DNA from: Candidatus Tokpelaia sp.
Lineage (GTDB): Bacteria; Pseudomonadota; Alphaproteobacteria; Rhizobiales; Rhizobiaceae
Direction: 5' to 3'
Length of the DNA: 64,000 nt
NCBI RefSeq assembly: GCF_008636115.1
Contig: NZ_QLZD01000031.1
Coordinates: forward strand, 62,001-126,000
In this document: positions 9,810 through 19,325 of the stretch, piece after piece
How the letters are laid out: each line of letters begins with the position of its first letter
How positions within the stretch are numbered: position 1 is the stretch's first letter
Program-made: the position numbers and the translations under genes
Notes under the pieces: generated by a model
Database searches by the model: none
Told to the model about the DNA's origin: nothing
Seen by the model: the letters and a program-made list of their open reading frames with translations, nothing else

Positions 9810-10736
9810 TCACCCACTGAAGCGCTGGTAATAGTCGGAATTTTTCTGCCAGTTACACAAGGAATCTTCTGACACTTGCATACCGACATTAAGATATTTA
9901 TCCAGCTCTAAAAGGTCACTATCCAAATCCTTGGCACTGCGGCTAGAGTCCCTATTATTATCAAACAATAAGCGCGCTCCTTTCAGCGGACCGGTGGCAC
10001 CTTGTAAATAAGCAGAATCCGGCTCAATAGGGATAATCCCTAATTTCCCCAGCATAGTGAGGTAGTCAAACCGCCCGAGCCGGCCAAACCCCATTACCTT
10101 GCGCATATCCTGATATAAATAGCGGAATAGTTCCCTTGGATTTTTATTATGATTTCTTGCCAAAAAAGCCTGCCAGCCGCCCAAGCTCTGAACCCAATCG
10201 ACATAAGTTCTGAAAACTTCTGCTGTTCCTCTATTGGAGTTTGGATTTAAACTCTCATATTTCCTGTGATTACTAAACTTCTCTCCGCTTAAATAAGCCT
10301 GATTGTTTAAAAGCCAGTCGTGGAATACCTCAGGATTCGCGCTAATAGTCTGCCAGTCCCATAAATGCCCTGCATTCCCGCCGCTATAAACCTTCTTTGC
10401 CAGAGACCAACCATTTTTTGCATGTTTGCCAAAATGCGTTGCCAGAAAAACCAGCCAGCAGGCTTCATCAATATTGCCCAGGCGGTTTTGCATGACAGCC
10501 GCTTTTAGCGGATCAAAATAAGGCTGTGCCGGATAAATAATATTTCGGTTGTAAGATTTATCACGGAGAATATAGCAATATTCAATTCGCCTGAGGCTAT
10601 CCACTATCTGCGCAGCCAATGTATTTATGCGCAACGGCGTATCCAGCCCTCTCAAAATCTGTGGTTTTCCCTCATCTCTTAATCTTGTAAGAAGGTTAGC
10701 AAAATAGGTTATTCTTTCCTGTCTTTTTGCACTCAT
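9810..10736 (-). CDS. Alpha-glutamyl/putrescinyl-thymine pyrophosphorylase-like protein (clade 3 type)
   Basis: 308 residues, mostly helical. The segments FDPLKAAVMQNRLGNIDEA (from about 74), LVFLATHFGKH (about 95-105), NHRKYESL, GRFDYLTMLGKLG and YLQGATGPLKGARLLF match what I recall of the aGPT-Pplase clade 3 family. That family was predicted from phage and bacterial genomes to attach amines or amino acids to pyrophosphorylated 5-hydroxymethyl pyrimidines in DNA. The gene follows the thymidylate-synthase homologue by 13 bp on the same strand. The family call is from memory of conserved motifs; activity is inferred. Sequence here is markedly more AT-rich than carB. Confidence 0.65.
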   Translation of the reverse strand: MSAKRQERITYFANLLTRLRDEGKPQILRGLDTPLRINTLAAQIVDSLRRIEYCYILRDKSYNRNIIYPAQPYFDPLKAAVMQNRLGNIDEACWLVFLATHFGKHAKNGWSLAKKVYSGGNAGHLWDWQTISANPEVFHDWLLNNQAYLSGEKFSNHRKYESLNPNSNRGTAEVFRTYVDWVQSLGGWQAFLARNHNKNPRELFRYLYQDMRKVMGFGRLGRFDYLTMLGKLGIIPIEPDSAYLQGATGPLKGARLLFDNNRDSSRSAKDLDSDLLELDKYLNVGMQVSEDSLCNWQKNSDYYQRFSG

Positions 10737-10749
10737 AACTCCCCAACTT

Positions 10750-11814
10750 TCACAAATTTAACGATAATTGCTTATCCGTATCTTTGCTATTACTAACCTT
10801 CTTTATTTGGTTGCTAATAAAATTTTCATATACTTTAGAAGACATTCCATTTCTTAATTTAACAATTTTCTTTTTTAAGCTGGTGCTTTCTTCTGTTTTT
10901 TGCTGACTCAATAAAAATTTTAATTCTAAAATTCTTGTAATATCCTGCCAATAGGAAGCGATATTTATGTCGTTTAGCCTCGGAATCTTTTTCTTCAGGC
11001 GCAAAAAACGCTCTTTTTCCAGCAACCATTGCATTCCGTCATAAGGATTGCCTTGCGGCATAGGTGGCATCGACAATATATCCCGGCATGGCTCTTTACA
11101 AAATTTTCGAACACATTCTTCATTTTTCTTATAAATATGCAGGCTCCCTACATGGTGAGAATATATGCCGACCTTATTATCCACGCTGCGGGCAATATAT
11201 TCCTGCAAAAAAGTAAAAGCAAATACATCATGTGGCAGCCCTATATAAGCATCATTTGAGCGCATATAAACAATCATATCAAGCACATTATTACGCGAGA
11301 AAAATTGCATTATGCAAGTGCACGGCACATCGTCTTTATTTTTCTCAATGTCGGATTTATCAAAAAGCTGTATTACCGCTTGTCGTGTTGTGGCCTTGGC
11401 TCTCAGCATATCAATGACAGCTTGAACCTGGCATTTAGACACAAATAAATCAGCCTGGCTTTCCGATAAGATTCCACCGCCAAACAAGCGCGGGCCATAA
11501 GCTCCGCCGGCGGTCGATATTTCTTTCCCGGCCTTTATAAATTTTCTGTAGTCACGGATATAATATTCTATAAATTTCAGCTCATCACTGCCGGAGAAAT
11601 ACCATAATGTCTCCCCTAAACAACTAAAAAACACTCCCCCTCTATCTTTGTTTCCGCTAAATCTGGCTAAAGGATTTTTTAAATTCAGAACGATATTCCT
11701 GCATTCGCGGCATGAGCCTTTGCTGGCTTTTATATCTGCGCCGTGTTTTAGTATATAAGGGTAGATTTTATTGAGTAACGCATCTAAACTGTTTTCCGTA
11801 TAATGTTTTGACAT
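10750..11814 (-). CDS. Thymidylate synthase / dCMP hydroxymethylase family protein
   Basis: 354 residues; start ATG with GAGG upstream. Core motifs of the thymidylate synthase fold are present: GETLWYFSG (67-75), YGPRLF (106-111), catalytic Cys165 in VPCTC, RSND (185-188), GLPHD (192-196) and HIY (226-228). In thymidylate synthases the fifth residue of GLPFN is Asn and selects dUMP; here it is Asp196, as in phage T4 dCMP hydroxymethylase, so a dCMP or altered pyrimidine substrate is likely. The C-terminal 100 residues are Lys-rich and unlike ThyA. It is the first gene of a two-gene operon with the pyrophosphorylase-like protein. Confidence 0.8.
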   Translation of the reverse strand: MSKHYTENSLDALLNKIYPYILKHGADIKASKGSCRECRNIVLNLKNPLARFSGNKDRGGVFFSCLGETLWYFSGSDELKFIEYYIRDYRKFIKAGKEISTAGGAYGPRLFGGGILSESQADLFVSKCQVQAVIDMLRAKATTRQAVIQLFDKSDIEKNKDDVPCTCIMQFFSRNNVLDMIVYMRSNDAYIGLPHDVFAFTFLQEYIARSVDNKVGIYSHHVGSLHIYKKNEECVRKFCKEPCRDILSMPPMPQGNPYDGMQWLLEKERFLRLKKKIPRLNDINIASYWQDITRILELKFLLSQQKTEESTSLKKKIVKLRNGMSSKVYENFISNQIKKVSNSKDTDKQLSLNL

Positions 11815-12047
11815 GAGCGCCTCATAATAAAATATCCCGTTATTTTATCTTTTTTAATCATAGCAAACAATAAAATTTTAATAATTGTCCTCTTTTGAAA
11901 CAATTTGGCCGCTTAATAAAGCACTCTGTTTTAAGGGCTATATTTTTGCCGGGAAATGGGTTATAAGCCGCTGCAAGCTTCGGTGCCGCGGTTTCCCGCC
12001 GGCCTTAATGTTATTTATCGCCTGTTTTGAAAAGAAGAATTACCCTT

Positions 12048-13895
12048 ATGCAGTTGCGCAATATTGCCATTATCGCCCATGTTGACCATGGCAAAACCAC
12101 GCTTGTGGACGAACTTTTAAAGCAATCCGGCATGTTCCGCGATAATCAGCGCACTTCTGAGCGCATGATGGATTCTAACGATATTGAGCGGGAGCGCGGC
12201 ATTACCATTCTCGCCAAAGCCACCTCAGTCGTCTGGCATGACCCACATAGCGGTCAGGATACCCGCATTAACATTGTCGACACGCCCGGCCACGCCGATT
12301 TTGGCGGTGAGGTAGAGCGTATCCTCAATATGGTGGACGGCGCCATTGTGCTGGTCGACGCCGCCGAAGGGCCGATGCCGCAGACCAAATTTGTCGTCAG
12401 CAAGGCGCTCAAAGTCGGCCTCAAGCCCATTGTCGCCGTTAATAAAATTGACCGCCCCGATGCCCGCCCTGATGAAGTGATTAACGAAGTCTTTGACCTC
12501 TTCGCCGCGCTCGGCGCCACAGACGAGCAGTTGGATTTCCCCATTCTTTACGGCTCCGGCCGCGGCGGCTATATGGCGGAAGAGCTGGACGGGCCAAAAA
12601 ATGAAGGCCTGGCGCCTTTATTCAATCTGGTTATCCGCCATGTGCCGGCGCCGCGTGTTTATCCCGGGCCGTTTTCCATGATTGGCACTATTTTAGAGGC
12701 CGATCCCTTTCTCGGCCGCATTATTACCGGCCGCATTCACTCCGGCACAATTAAGCCGAATCAGAGCGTTAAAGTCTTGTCGCCAACCGGTGAGTTACTA
12801 GAAAATGGCCGTATTTCCAAAATTCTGGCCTTTCGCGGGCTGGAGCGGCAGGCGATTGAAGAAGGCGCGGCCGGCGATATTGTCGCCATTGCCGGGCTGC
12901 AAAAAGGCACAGTGGCCGATACTTTCTGCGATCCGGCGGTAAATGAGCCATTGCAGGCGCAGCCGATTGACCCGCCGACTGTGACTATGAGCTTCCTTGT
13001 CAATGACAGCCCGCTGGCCGGCACAGAGGGCGATAAAGTGACCAGCCGCACTATCCGCGAGCGGCTGCTGAAAGAGGCGGAAGGCAATGTTGCGCTGAAA
13101 ATTGAAGAATCGCATGATAAGGATTCCTTCTATGTTTCCGGCCGCGGCGAACTGCAGCTTGCCGTGCTGATTGAAAATATGCGGCGCGAAGGCTTTGAGC
13201 TTGGCGTTTCCCGCCCGCGGGTGGTGATGCAGCAAAACGAAGCTGGGGAAATGCTGGAACCGGTGGAAGAAGTTGTTATTGATGTTGACGAAGATTATTC
13301 CGGCACAGTGGTGCAGAAAATGTCGGAGCGCAAGGCCGAAATGGTCGAGTTGAAGCCTTCCGGCGGCGATCGGGTGCGCATGGTGTTTTACGCGCCGACC
13401 CGCGGCCTTATCGGCTATCAGTCAGAGCTGTTGACGGATACGCGCGGCACAGCGGTGATGAACCGGCTGTTCCATGCTTATCAACCATTTAAAGGGGAGA
13501 TGCCCGGGCGCAGCAATGGCGTGATGATTTCCAATGATAATGGCGAATCGGTAGCCTATGCCCTGTTTAATCTGGAAGATCGCGGGCCAATGGTGATTGA
13601 TGCCGGGGTGAAAGTCTATCAGGGCATGATTATCGGCATTCATTCGCGCGATAATGATCTGGAAGTTAATGTGCTGAAAGGCAAAAAGCTGACCAATATC
13701 CGCGCCGCCGGCAAAGATGAAGCGGTCAAGCTGACCCCGCCGGTAAAAATGACGCTGGAGCGTGCTTTGTCGTGGATAGAGGCAGATGAGCTGGTGGAAG
13801 TGACACCAAAAAGCATTCGCCTGCGCAAGCTCTATCTCGACCCGAATGAGCGCAAGCGTTTTGAAAAAAGCCGCAATAATGCGGCCGCAGAATGA
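12048..13895 (+). CDS. typA: Ribosome-associated GTPase TypA/BipA
   Basis: About 615 residues. ATG at 12048 (MQLRNIAI) is preferred to an in-frame TTG at 12027; AAGAAG precedes it. G1 (AHVDHGKTT), switch I region with RERGITI, G3 (DTPGH) and G4 (NKID) are complete. EF-G-like domains follow, then the BipA-specific C-terminal domain. TypA is a translational GTPase that helps 50S assembly and growth in cold or stress. It stands alone here, followed after 82 bp by ppa. Confidence 0.97.
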   Translation: MQLRNIAIIAHVDHGKTTLVDELLKQSGMFRDNQRTSERMMDSNDIERERGITILAKATSVVWHDPHSGQDTRINIVDTPGHADFGGEVERILNMVDGAIVLVDAAEGPMPQTKFVVSKALKVGLKPIVAVNKIDRPDARPDEVINEVFDLFAALGATDEQLDFPILYGSGRGGYMAEELDGPKNEGLAPLFNLVIRHVPAPRVYPGPFSMIGTILEADPFLGRIITGRIHSGTIKPNQSVKVLSPTGELLENGRISKILAFRGLERQAIEEGAAGDIVAIAGLQKGTVADTFCDPAVNEPLQAQPIDPPTVTMSFLVNDSPLAGTEGDKVTSRTIRERLLKEAEGNVALKIEESHDKDSFYVSGRGELQLAVLIENMRREGFELGVSRPRVVMQQNEAGEMLEPVEEVVIDVDEDYSGTVVQKMSERKAEMVELKPSGGDRVRMVFYAPTRGLIGYQSELLTDTRGTAVMNRLFHAYQPFKGEMPGRSNGVMISNDNGESVAYALFNLEDRGPMVIDAGVKVYQGMIIGIHSRDNDLEVNVLKGKKLTNIRAAGKDEAVKLTPPVKMTLERALSWIEADELVEVTPKSIRLRKLYLDPNERKRFEKSRNNAAAE

Positions 13896-13977
13896 ATATG
13901 GCGGCGCGGCGGTTTTGTGCAGTGGTGCCGGCGGGGCAAAGGATAAGCAGGAATGGGGGTAAAAGAAAGGGAAGCAA

Positions 13978-14505
13978 ATGAATCTTGAGGCGATAGCTAT
14001 TGGCAAAAATGTGCCGAATGATGTCAATGTGGTGATTGAAGTGCCGCTCAATAGCCAGGTCAAATATGAGCTGGATAAAAAATCCGGCGCCTTGTTTGTC
14101 GATCGCTTTCTGTTTACGCCCATGGTTTATCCCGGCAATTACGGCTTTATTCCCCATAGCCTGTCGGAAGATGGCGACCCGACTGATGTGCTGGTTGTCG
14201 GCTCGCGCCCGCTTCTACCCTGCTCGGTGATCAATGTCCGGCCGATTGGCGCGCTGTTAATGGAAGATGATGGCGGCAAGGACGAAAAAATTATTGCCGT
14301 GCCCACGCCCAAGCTGACACAGATTTACGATAAAACAGAATCTTATAGCGATTTGCCGGAAATTTTGCTGAAGCAGATTGAGCATTTCTTTGCCCATTAT
14401 AAAGATCTGGAGCCGGGCAAATGGGCTAAAATCCATGGCTGGAAAGATAAAGCCCACGCACAAAAGCTGATACAGGAAGCCATAGAGCGCGCTAAAAAGG
14501 CTTAA
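13978..14505 (+). CDS. ppa: Inorganic pyrophosphatase
   Basis: 175 residues, the usual size of the hexameric family I enzyme. The signature DGDPTDVLV carries the metal-binding Asp residues; KYELDKKSG and [10 protein letters not shown] are also present. It hydrolyses pyrophosphate and so drives nucleic acid and other syntheses. The gene lies in the same direction as typA and is closed by a clear hairpin-plus-T-run terminator. Confidence 0.97.
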   Translation: MNLEAIAIGKNVPNDVNVVIEVPLNSQVKYELDKKSGALFVDRFLFTPMVYPGNYGFIPHSLSEDGDPTDVLVVGSRPLLPCSVINVRPIGALLMEDDGGKDEKIIAVPTPKLTQIYDKTESYSDLPEILLKQIEHFFAHYKDLEPGKWAKIHGWKDKAHAQKLIQEAIERAKKA

Positions 14506-14528
14506 AGCGTGCCGGCGGATTGCAGCAG

Positions 14529-14553
14529 AGAGAGGCTGCGGCCTCTCTTTTAT
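14529..14553 (+). terminator. Rho-independent terminator after ppa
   Basis: An 8-bp GC-rich stem (14529-14536 with 14541-14548, loop TGCG) is followed directly by T-rich sequence. It lies 24 bp after the ppa stop. Confidence 0.75.
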
Positions 14554-14738
14554 ATTTTCCGCATAGGCGGGCAAGATTTTCTAAATAAAAATGCAATTTT
14601 TAATAAGAAACTGTTAATAAGCCGAACAGGCGCGGAATTGGGCCTTTCTCTTGCAGTCTCTATCTTCTACATCTCCCAGACAGGCTCGGCTATTTTGAAA
14701 TCGGGTTTAAACACTTAAGCAGCGGCGGGAGAACTTCA

Positions 14739-15797
14739 ATGGAGCAGATAGAAGATATATTAAAGACACTGGCAGCGAGGATAAAGAATCACGCCGAGAC
14801 AATACAGACGGAAGAAGCGGTCAAAACCTCCATTATCCTGCCTTTTTTGCGGGCTTTGGGTTATGATGTTTTCAACCCGCTGGAAGTTATCCCCGAATTT
14901 ACGGCCGATGCTGTTGGCAAAAAGGGGGAGAAAGTTGATTACGCCATATTTTCTGAAAACGAAGTGCGTATATTGATCGAGTGCAAAGCCCTTTCCAGCC
15001 CGCTTGAGACAAAGCATTTAAGCCAATTATATCGCTATTTCAGCGTAACAAATGCCAAATTCGCTATTTTGACCAATGGCCGCTATTTTCAGTTTTACAC
15101 GGATCTGGACGAAAAAAACAAACTTGACGCAAGGCCGTTTTTTACCTTTGACATTACGGAATATAATGCCAATACCGTCAATGAGCTGAAGAAATTTGAA
15201 AAAAGAGCCTTTGATATTGACACGATTTTAGCTACGGCAGAGCGTCTGAAATATACATCGGGCATAAAGCAGAATATTCTAAAAATTATGGAAAATCCGC
15301 CGGAGAATTTCGTCCGCCTGGTTTGCGCCGATATATATGGAGGGAGGCTGACCGCCAATGTGCTGGAAATGCTCTCACCGCTGACAAAAAACGCTTTCAG
15401 GGAAATTATCACGGAACTTGTCCAAAGCCGCTTATCTTCGGCTTTAAACGACACTTCTGCGACCGATGAAAAACTGGACAAAGCTGCCGATAGCGCCAAT
15501 GATTTGGAAATCATAACAACGGAAGAAGAAATAGAAGCGCATATGATTGCCAAAAATATTGCCAGAGAAATTATTTCCGTAGAGCGGGTTGTTATGCGCG
15601 ATGCCAAATCCTATTGCGCCATTTTGCTGGACAATAATAATAGAAAGCCGCTTATCAGACTTTATTTTAATGCCAAAATAAAGCGTATCGGTCTGTTTGA
15701 TAAAGAGAATGAAGAAAAAATTGAAATTGAAACCATTGATGATATTTATAAATATGCGGATTCTATCAAAAACGCAGCGCAAAAATATCTGCAATAG
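14739..15797 (+). CDS. Stand-alone HsdR N-terminal-type nuclease-like protein
   Basis: 352 residues with GGGAG before the ATG. Residues 24-130 match the type I restriction HsdR N-terminal (HSDR_N_2) fold: a helix with TEEAVKTSIILPFL, then a PD-(D/E)xK core with Asp67 (VDYAI) and Glu81/Lys83 (IECKA). No helicase motor follows, and no HsdM or HsdS genes are near. The C-terminal ~95 residues are a mixed alpha/beta domain shared by other solo members. These solo proteins are usually annotated as restriction endonuclease-like; a defence role is possible but unproven. Base composition is more AT-rich than the flanks. Confidence 0.75.
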   Translation: MEQIEDILKTLAARIKNHAETIQTEEAVKTSIILPFLRALGYDVFNPLEVIPEFTADAVGKKGEKVDYAIFSENEVRILIECKALSSPLETKHLSQLYRYFSVTNAKFAILTNGRYFQFYTDLDEKNKLDARPFFTFDITEYNANTVNELKKFEKRAFDIDTILATAERLKYTSGIKQNILKIMENPPENFVRLVCADIYGGRLTANVLEMLSPLTKNAFREIITELVQSRLSSALNDTSATDEKLDKAADSANDLEIITTEEEIEAHMIAKNIAREIISVERVVMRDAKSYCAILLDNNNRKPLIRLYFNAKIKRIGLFDKENEEKIEIETIDDIYKYADSIKNAAQKYLQ

Positions 15798-16052
15798 GGG
15801 AAATTAACCTGCGGGCTCTGAAATTGCGGCCAGCTTATAGCCGGTTATATATATTTCGCGCTTTAAGGCCATAAAAGCCGCCAGCCGGTTTCGTTTGCGT
15901 CTGGTTCTATTATTTACTGCTCCATATCTTTGTGACTTTTTTAACCGGATCAGGCTAATATCGGGGGTGCACTATTTGCTTAAAGCGCTTTACAAAAGGG
16001 GGCGCCGGCGGTGCCGTGCGCTATATAAAAGAGAGAATCAGGAGCCTCTTAA

Positions 16053-16343
16053 ATGTATGCCTTATTTAAAACTATTGATCTTGTGTTGAATTTTTATCTC
16101 TTTGTCTTGATTGGCGCTGCTGTTTTTTCATGGCTTTATGCTTTTCATATTGTCAACCCGCATAATAATGTGGTGCGCATTATCGGCCGCTTTTTCTATT
16201 CCATGACCGAGCCTGTCTTAAAGCCGATACGCCGCGTTTTGCCTAATTTCGGTTCGGTTGATATTTCACCTTTAGTGGTTTTTCTTATTATCTTTTTTAT
16301 CCAGAATTTTATGTGGAGCACAATTTATCCGCTTTTCGTCTGA
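16053..16343 (+). CDS. YggT family membrane protein
   Basis: 96 residues, one YggT domain with two hydrophobic segments (about 10-30 and 70-92) and the family's PVLKPIRR motif between them. CAGGAG precedes the ATG. YggT proteins are small inner-membrane proteins of unclear role, often beside yggU as here. In other bacteria they are linked to osmotic tolerance and cell-division placement. Confidence 0.92.
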   Translation: MYALFKTIDLVLNFYLFVLIGAAVFSWLYAFHIVNPHNNVVRIIGRFFYSMTEPVLKPIRRVLPNFGSVDISPLVVFLIIFFIQNFMWSTIYPLFV

Positions 16344-16388
16344 TTGCCGGGCAGGAATAAGGCTGTCGGGGCAGGTAAAGGCGGTTAT

Positions 16389-16706
16389 ATGGAAGCAGGC
16401 ACATTTTACCGGGAAGAAAAAGACGGGCTGGCGCTTTTTGTCCGGCTGACGCCAAAGGCAAGGCAAGACGCCGCGGCCGGCCTGTTTACCCAGGAAAACG
16501 GCAAATGCTGCCTTAATATCCAGTTGCGCGCTGTGCCCTCAAACGGCGAAGCGAATAAAGCGCTGATTCAATTTTTAAGCAGGAGCCTGAACATAGCGGC
16601 GCGTGATATTGCGCTTATTCGCGGCCACACGGCGCGCTTTAAACACCTGGCCTTGCGGGGTGACAAACAGGCTCTGGCAGCAAAACTCGCCGCTTTGGCA
16701 AGCTGA
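16389..16706 (+). CDS. DUF167 (YggU) family protein
   Basis: About 105 residues. I start at the ATG at 16389 (MEAGTFY), which has AAAGG upstream; an in-frame TTG at 16344 would abut the yggT stop. The domain has the typical LFVRLTPKA opening and SNGEANKALI motif. It is a small soluble protein of unknown function nearly always next to yggT, with which it forms an operon here. Confidence 0.9.
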   Translation: MEAGTFYREEKDGLALFVRLTPKARQDAAAGLFTQENGKCCLNIQLRAVPSNGEANKALIQFLSRSLNIAARDIALIRGHTARFKHLALRGDKQALAAKLAALAS

Positions 16707-17177
16707 TATTTTGCCCGCGCCGGCGGCAAATAATATTATCTTGCCGGTTCTCTTGCGCAAGCTGTTCTATTAGTTTTAAAAATCATAGAATTCTTTGGCA
16801 AGCCTCTCTCAATGATGAGCAAACAGAGCATAAAACTGCTGCGCAAGCGCTATGGCCGCCAAGCGCGGCCCTATTGATAACCAGCATGATGCCGGGCTAT
16901 TAGCCGATGGTCTGGATAAAGCTTTTGCAACGATTTTTGCCCGCGGCCGCAACAGGCCGGGCAGCGCGGGGTATAGACTGAGCTATAAAACCCGCTTCAA
17001 GAAAAACAATGACAAGCATAAGCCGGTTTTTATAGCTCAGTCTATACCCCGCGCTGCCCGGCCTGTTGCGCCCTTATCCATACCACTGCTACAGTGGAAG
17101 ACAAACCGCCTCCCCCTTGGCATTATTGTATTCTCAGCTCAGATAGTTTTCGGCCTGGAAAAAGCAGGATAACAGCA
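16707..17177. other. Intergenic region dominated by a long hairpin
   Basis: 471 bp with no supported gene, between yggU and the 3' end of rppH, which converge. Its main content is the 43-bp perfect inverted repeat listed separately. Confidence 0.6.
16948..17070. repeat. 43-bp perfect inverted repeat
   Basis: Arms 16948-16990 and 17028-17070 are exact reverse complements, with a 37-nt spacer that shows further partial pairing at its base. Outer ends read CGCAAC / GTTGCG. It is far longer than a terminator stem and lacks a T-run. It lies between convergent genes. Confidence 0.9.
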
Positions 17178-17741
17178 TTATTGCCCCCCAGCCGAGCGAT
17201 GCAGCTCTGCCGCTATCGGCGCAAATTCGGCCGCCACCTGCCGATAAATATCATGCTTGAAAGCAACAATATCCTCAATTATGGCCGCCAAATCGCGCCA
17301 TTCCCAAATATCGAATTCCGTCTCATTGCCCGCCGGGGGCGGATTCACGGCGATTTCACTTGTCTCACCGGTAAATAAAAAAGCAAACCATTTTTGTGTC
17401 TGGCCGCGATAACGGCCGCCCAGCGGCTTTTTCCCCCGCTTGCCGGCCAATAATTCCGCCGGCAATTCATAAGACAGCCAATTTTTTGCCTCGGCCAGAA
17501 ATTCGGCAGATTTTACCCCCGTTTCTTCCCATAATTCCCGTTTTGCCGCCGCCAGCGGAACCTCCCCTGCTTCAATCCCGCCTTGCGGTAATTGCCATAA
17601 GCCTTTTGCCGCATTTGGCAGCAGGCTGCCGGCATGACGGCGGCGCCCCACCCATACACGGCCTTGCCGGTTAAACAGGGCAATGCCGACACAAGGCCGC
17701 AATGGCAGCGGCGCTTTTTGCCCGGATTTTATTGTGTTCAT
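17178..17741 (-). CDS. rppH: RNA pyrophosphohydrolase (NUDIX)
   Basis: About 187 residues from the ATG at 17741 (MNTIKS), which has AAGGCGG upstream; a longer frame to 17906 runs into ctpA. LRPCVGI opens the domain and the NUDIX box is complete at residues 54-76 (GGIEAGE ... RELWEETGV). RppH removes pyrophosphate from 5' ends of RNA to start decay; in this order it may also cleave dinucleoside polyphosphates (IalA in Bartonella). It lies just after ctpA on the same strand. Confidence 0.93.
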   Translation of the reverse strand: MNTIKSGQKAPLPLRPCVGIALFNRQGRVWVGRRRHAGSLLPNAAKGLWQLPQGGIEAGEVPLAAAKRELWEETGVKSAEFLAEAKNWLSYELPAELLAGKRGKKPLGGRYRGQTQKWFAFLFTGETSEIAVNPPPAGNETEFDIWEWRDLAAIIEDIVAFKHDIYRQVAAEFAPIAAELHRSAGGQ

Positions 17742-17856
17742 AACCGCCTTACCCTGTTTGCCCGGCCCCGGCGCCGGCGCCGCAATCATAGCCGCCGACC
17801 CCAATCGCTGAAAAACCACGCCGGTGCGGCATGGACAAAACGCTTTGATAAAACCA

Positions 17857-19263
17857 TTATTCGGTTTTATGCTCCGTTTCACCGGCACCGGCTTTACCAC
17901 CGACATTATCCGGCTTGCCCAGCATAGCCTGTTTCAAGACATCTTTATTGGGATCAGGCGGAAAAGCAGGGTTTTTCTCTACTCCCTGCAATAATTTCAC
18001 CGCGTTTTGCAACTGTATATCGTCCTTGGCCGAGAGCGGCACATAAGCGGCCGATCCGGAGCCTTTATCTGTCTCTTCATTGCCTTTAATATGCCCCTGC
18101 AATTCCGATTCACCAAAATTAACGTCATAACCCTGTAAATCCTTGGGCAAAGGCTGCTCTATTTTAATATCCGGGGTTATGCCCTTGCCCTGAATAGAGC
18201 GTCCGGAAGGAGTGTAATAAAGCGCCGTTGTCAAACGCAGGGCGCCATTATCCCCCCCCAATGGGATAATAGTCTGCACACTGCCTTTGCCAAAAGACTG
18301 CGTGCCCAGAATAGTGGCGCGGCGATGATCCTGCAAAGCGCCGGCGACAATTTCCGAAGCACTGGCCGACCCGCCATTTATCAACACAATAACCGGCTTG
18401 CCATGGGTTAAATCACCGGCGCGGGCATCATAGCGGATAATATCACCGGGATTGCGCCCGCGAATAGAAACCACCTCGCCTTTATTCAGAAAAACATCAG
18501 AGACCGCCACTGCCTGATTAAGCAGACCGCCGGGGTTAAGGCGCAAATCAACAATATAACCTTTCAGCCGGCTTGCCGGCACTTTAGCCTGAATATCGGC
18601 AATAGCTTTGGTCAAGTCTTCATAAGTGCGGCCGGTAAACTGGCTAATGCGCAAATAGCCGACATCACCGCCTTCAATACGGTATTTCACCGCTTTCACC
18701 TTGATAATAGCGCGTTTCAGGCTAATATTTATCGGCTTGTTAACGCCTTTGCGCACCAGAGTCAGCTTGACTTCTGTCCCGGCTTTGCCGCGCATTTTAT
18801 CAACCGCATCGGTCAAATTCATGCCGCGGACAGGTTTGCCGTCAACCTTGACAATCAAATCGCCGGCCTGAATGCCGGCTTTGGCCGCAGGCGTATCATC
18901 AATCGGCGCGATAACCTTGATACTATCTTTATCGGTTGTCACTTCCAGCCCCAAACCGCCAAATTCACCTTTTGTTGTTTCGTTCAAATCTTTTGAGGCT
19001 TCACTATTCATATAAGAGGAATGCGGATCAAGCGAAGTTAACATGCCGTTAATGGCATTTTCGACCATTTTTCTGTCGTCGGGTTTGGTGACATATTGCA
19101 TACGCACGCGCTCAAATACATCGCCAAAAAGGGCAAGACTGCGATAAGTCCCGGCATTATCGTCTATAGTGACAGTTTTGGGAGCAGCAAAAGAATGCAC
19201 CATAATCATGGAAGCCGCGCCCAATAGAGCACCAGCCAGAACAAATTTCATTTTACGAAACAT
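17857..19263 (-). CDS. ctpA: C-terminal processing protease (S41)
   Basis: About 468 residues from the ATG at 19263 (MFRKMKF), with AAGAAGG upstream. A signal peptide or anchor covers residues 1-27. A PDZ domain (about 85-165) is inside the S41 protease fold. The catalytic Ser lies in SASASEI (about 300) and the Lys in FGKGSVQT (about 325). It degrades or processes periplasmic proteins. The start lies beyond the 3' end of the upstream envC-like gene, with which it is probably co-transcribed, as in other Rhizobiales. Confidence 0.95.
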   Translation of the reverse strand: MFRKMKFVLAGALLGAASMIMVHSFAAPKTVTIDDNAGTYRSLALFGDVFERVRMQYVTKPDDRKMVENAINGMLTSLDPHSSYMNSEASKDLNETTKGEFGGLGLEVTTDKDSIKVIAPIDDTPAAKAGIQAGDLIVKVDGKPVRGMNLTDAVDKMRGKAGTEVKLTLVRKGVNKPINISLKRAIIKVKAVKYRIEGGDVGYLRISQFTGRTYEDLTKAIADIQAKVPASRLKGYIVDLRLNPGGLLNQAVAVSDVFLNKGEVVSIRGRNPGDIIRYDARAGDLTHGKPVIVLINGGSASASEIVAGALQDHRRATILGTQSFGKGSVQTIIPLGGDNGALRLTTALYYTPSGRSIQGKGITPDIKIEQPLPKDLQGYDVNFGESELQGHIKGNEETDKGSGSAAYVPLSAKDDIQLQNAVKLLQGVEKNPAFPPDPNKDVLKQAMLGKPDNVGGKAGAGETEHKTE

Positions 19264-19325
19264 CGGCCTTCTTTCTTCCCTTTGTTTGTCACTTTTCTGC
19301 TGCGGCTCACCTGCGGTGCGGCACT

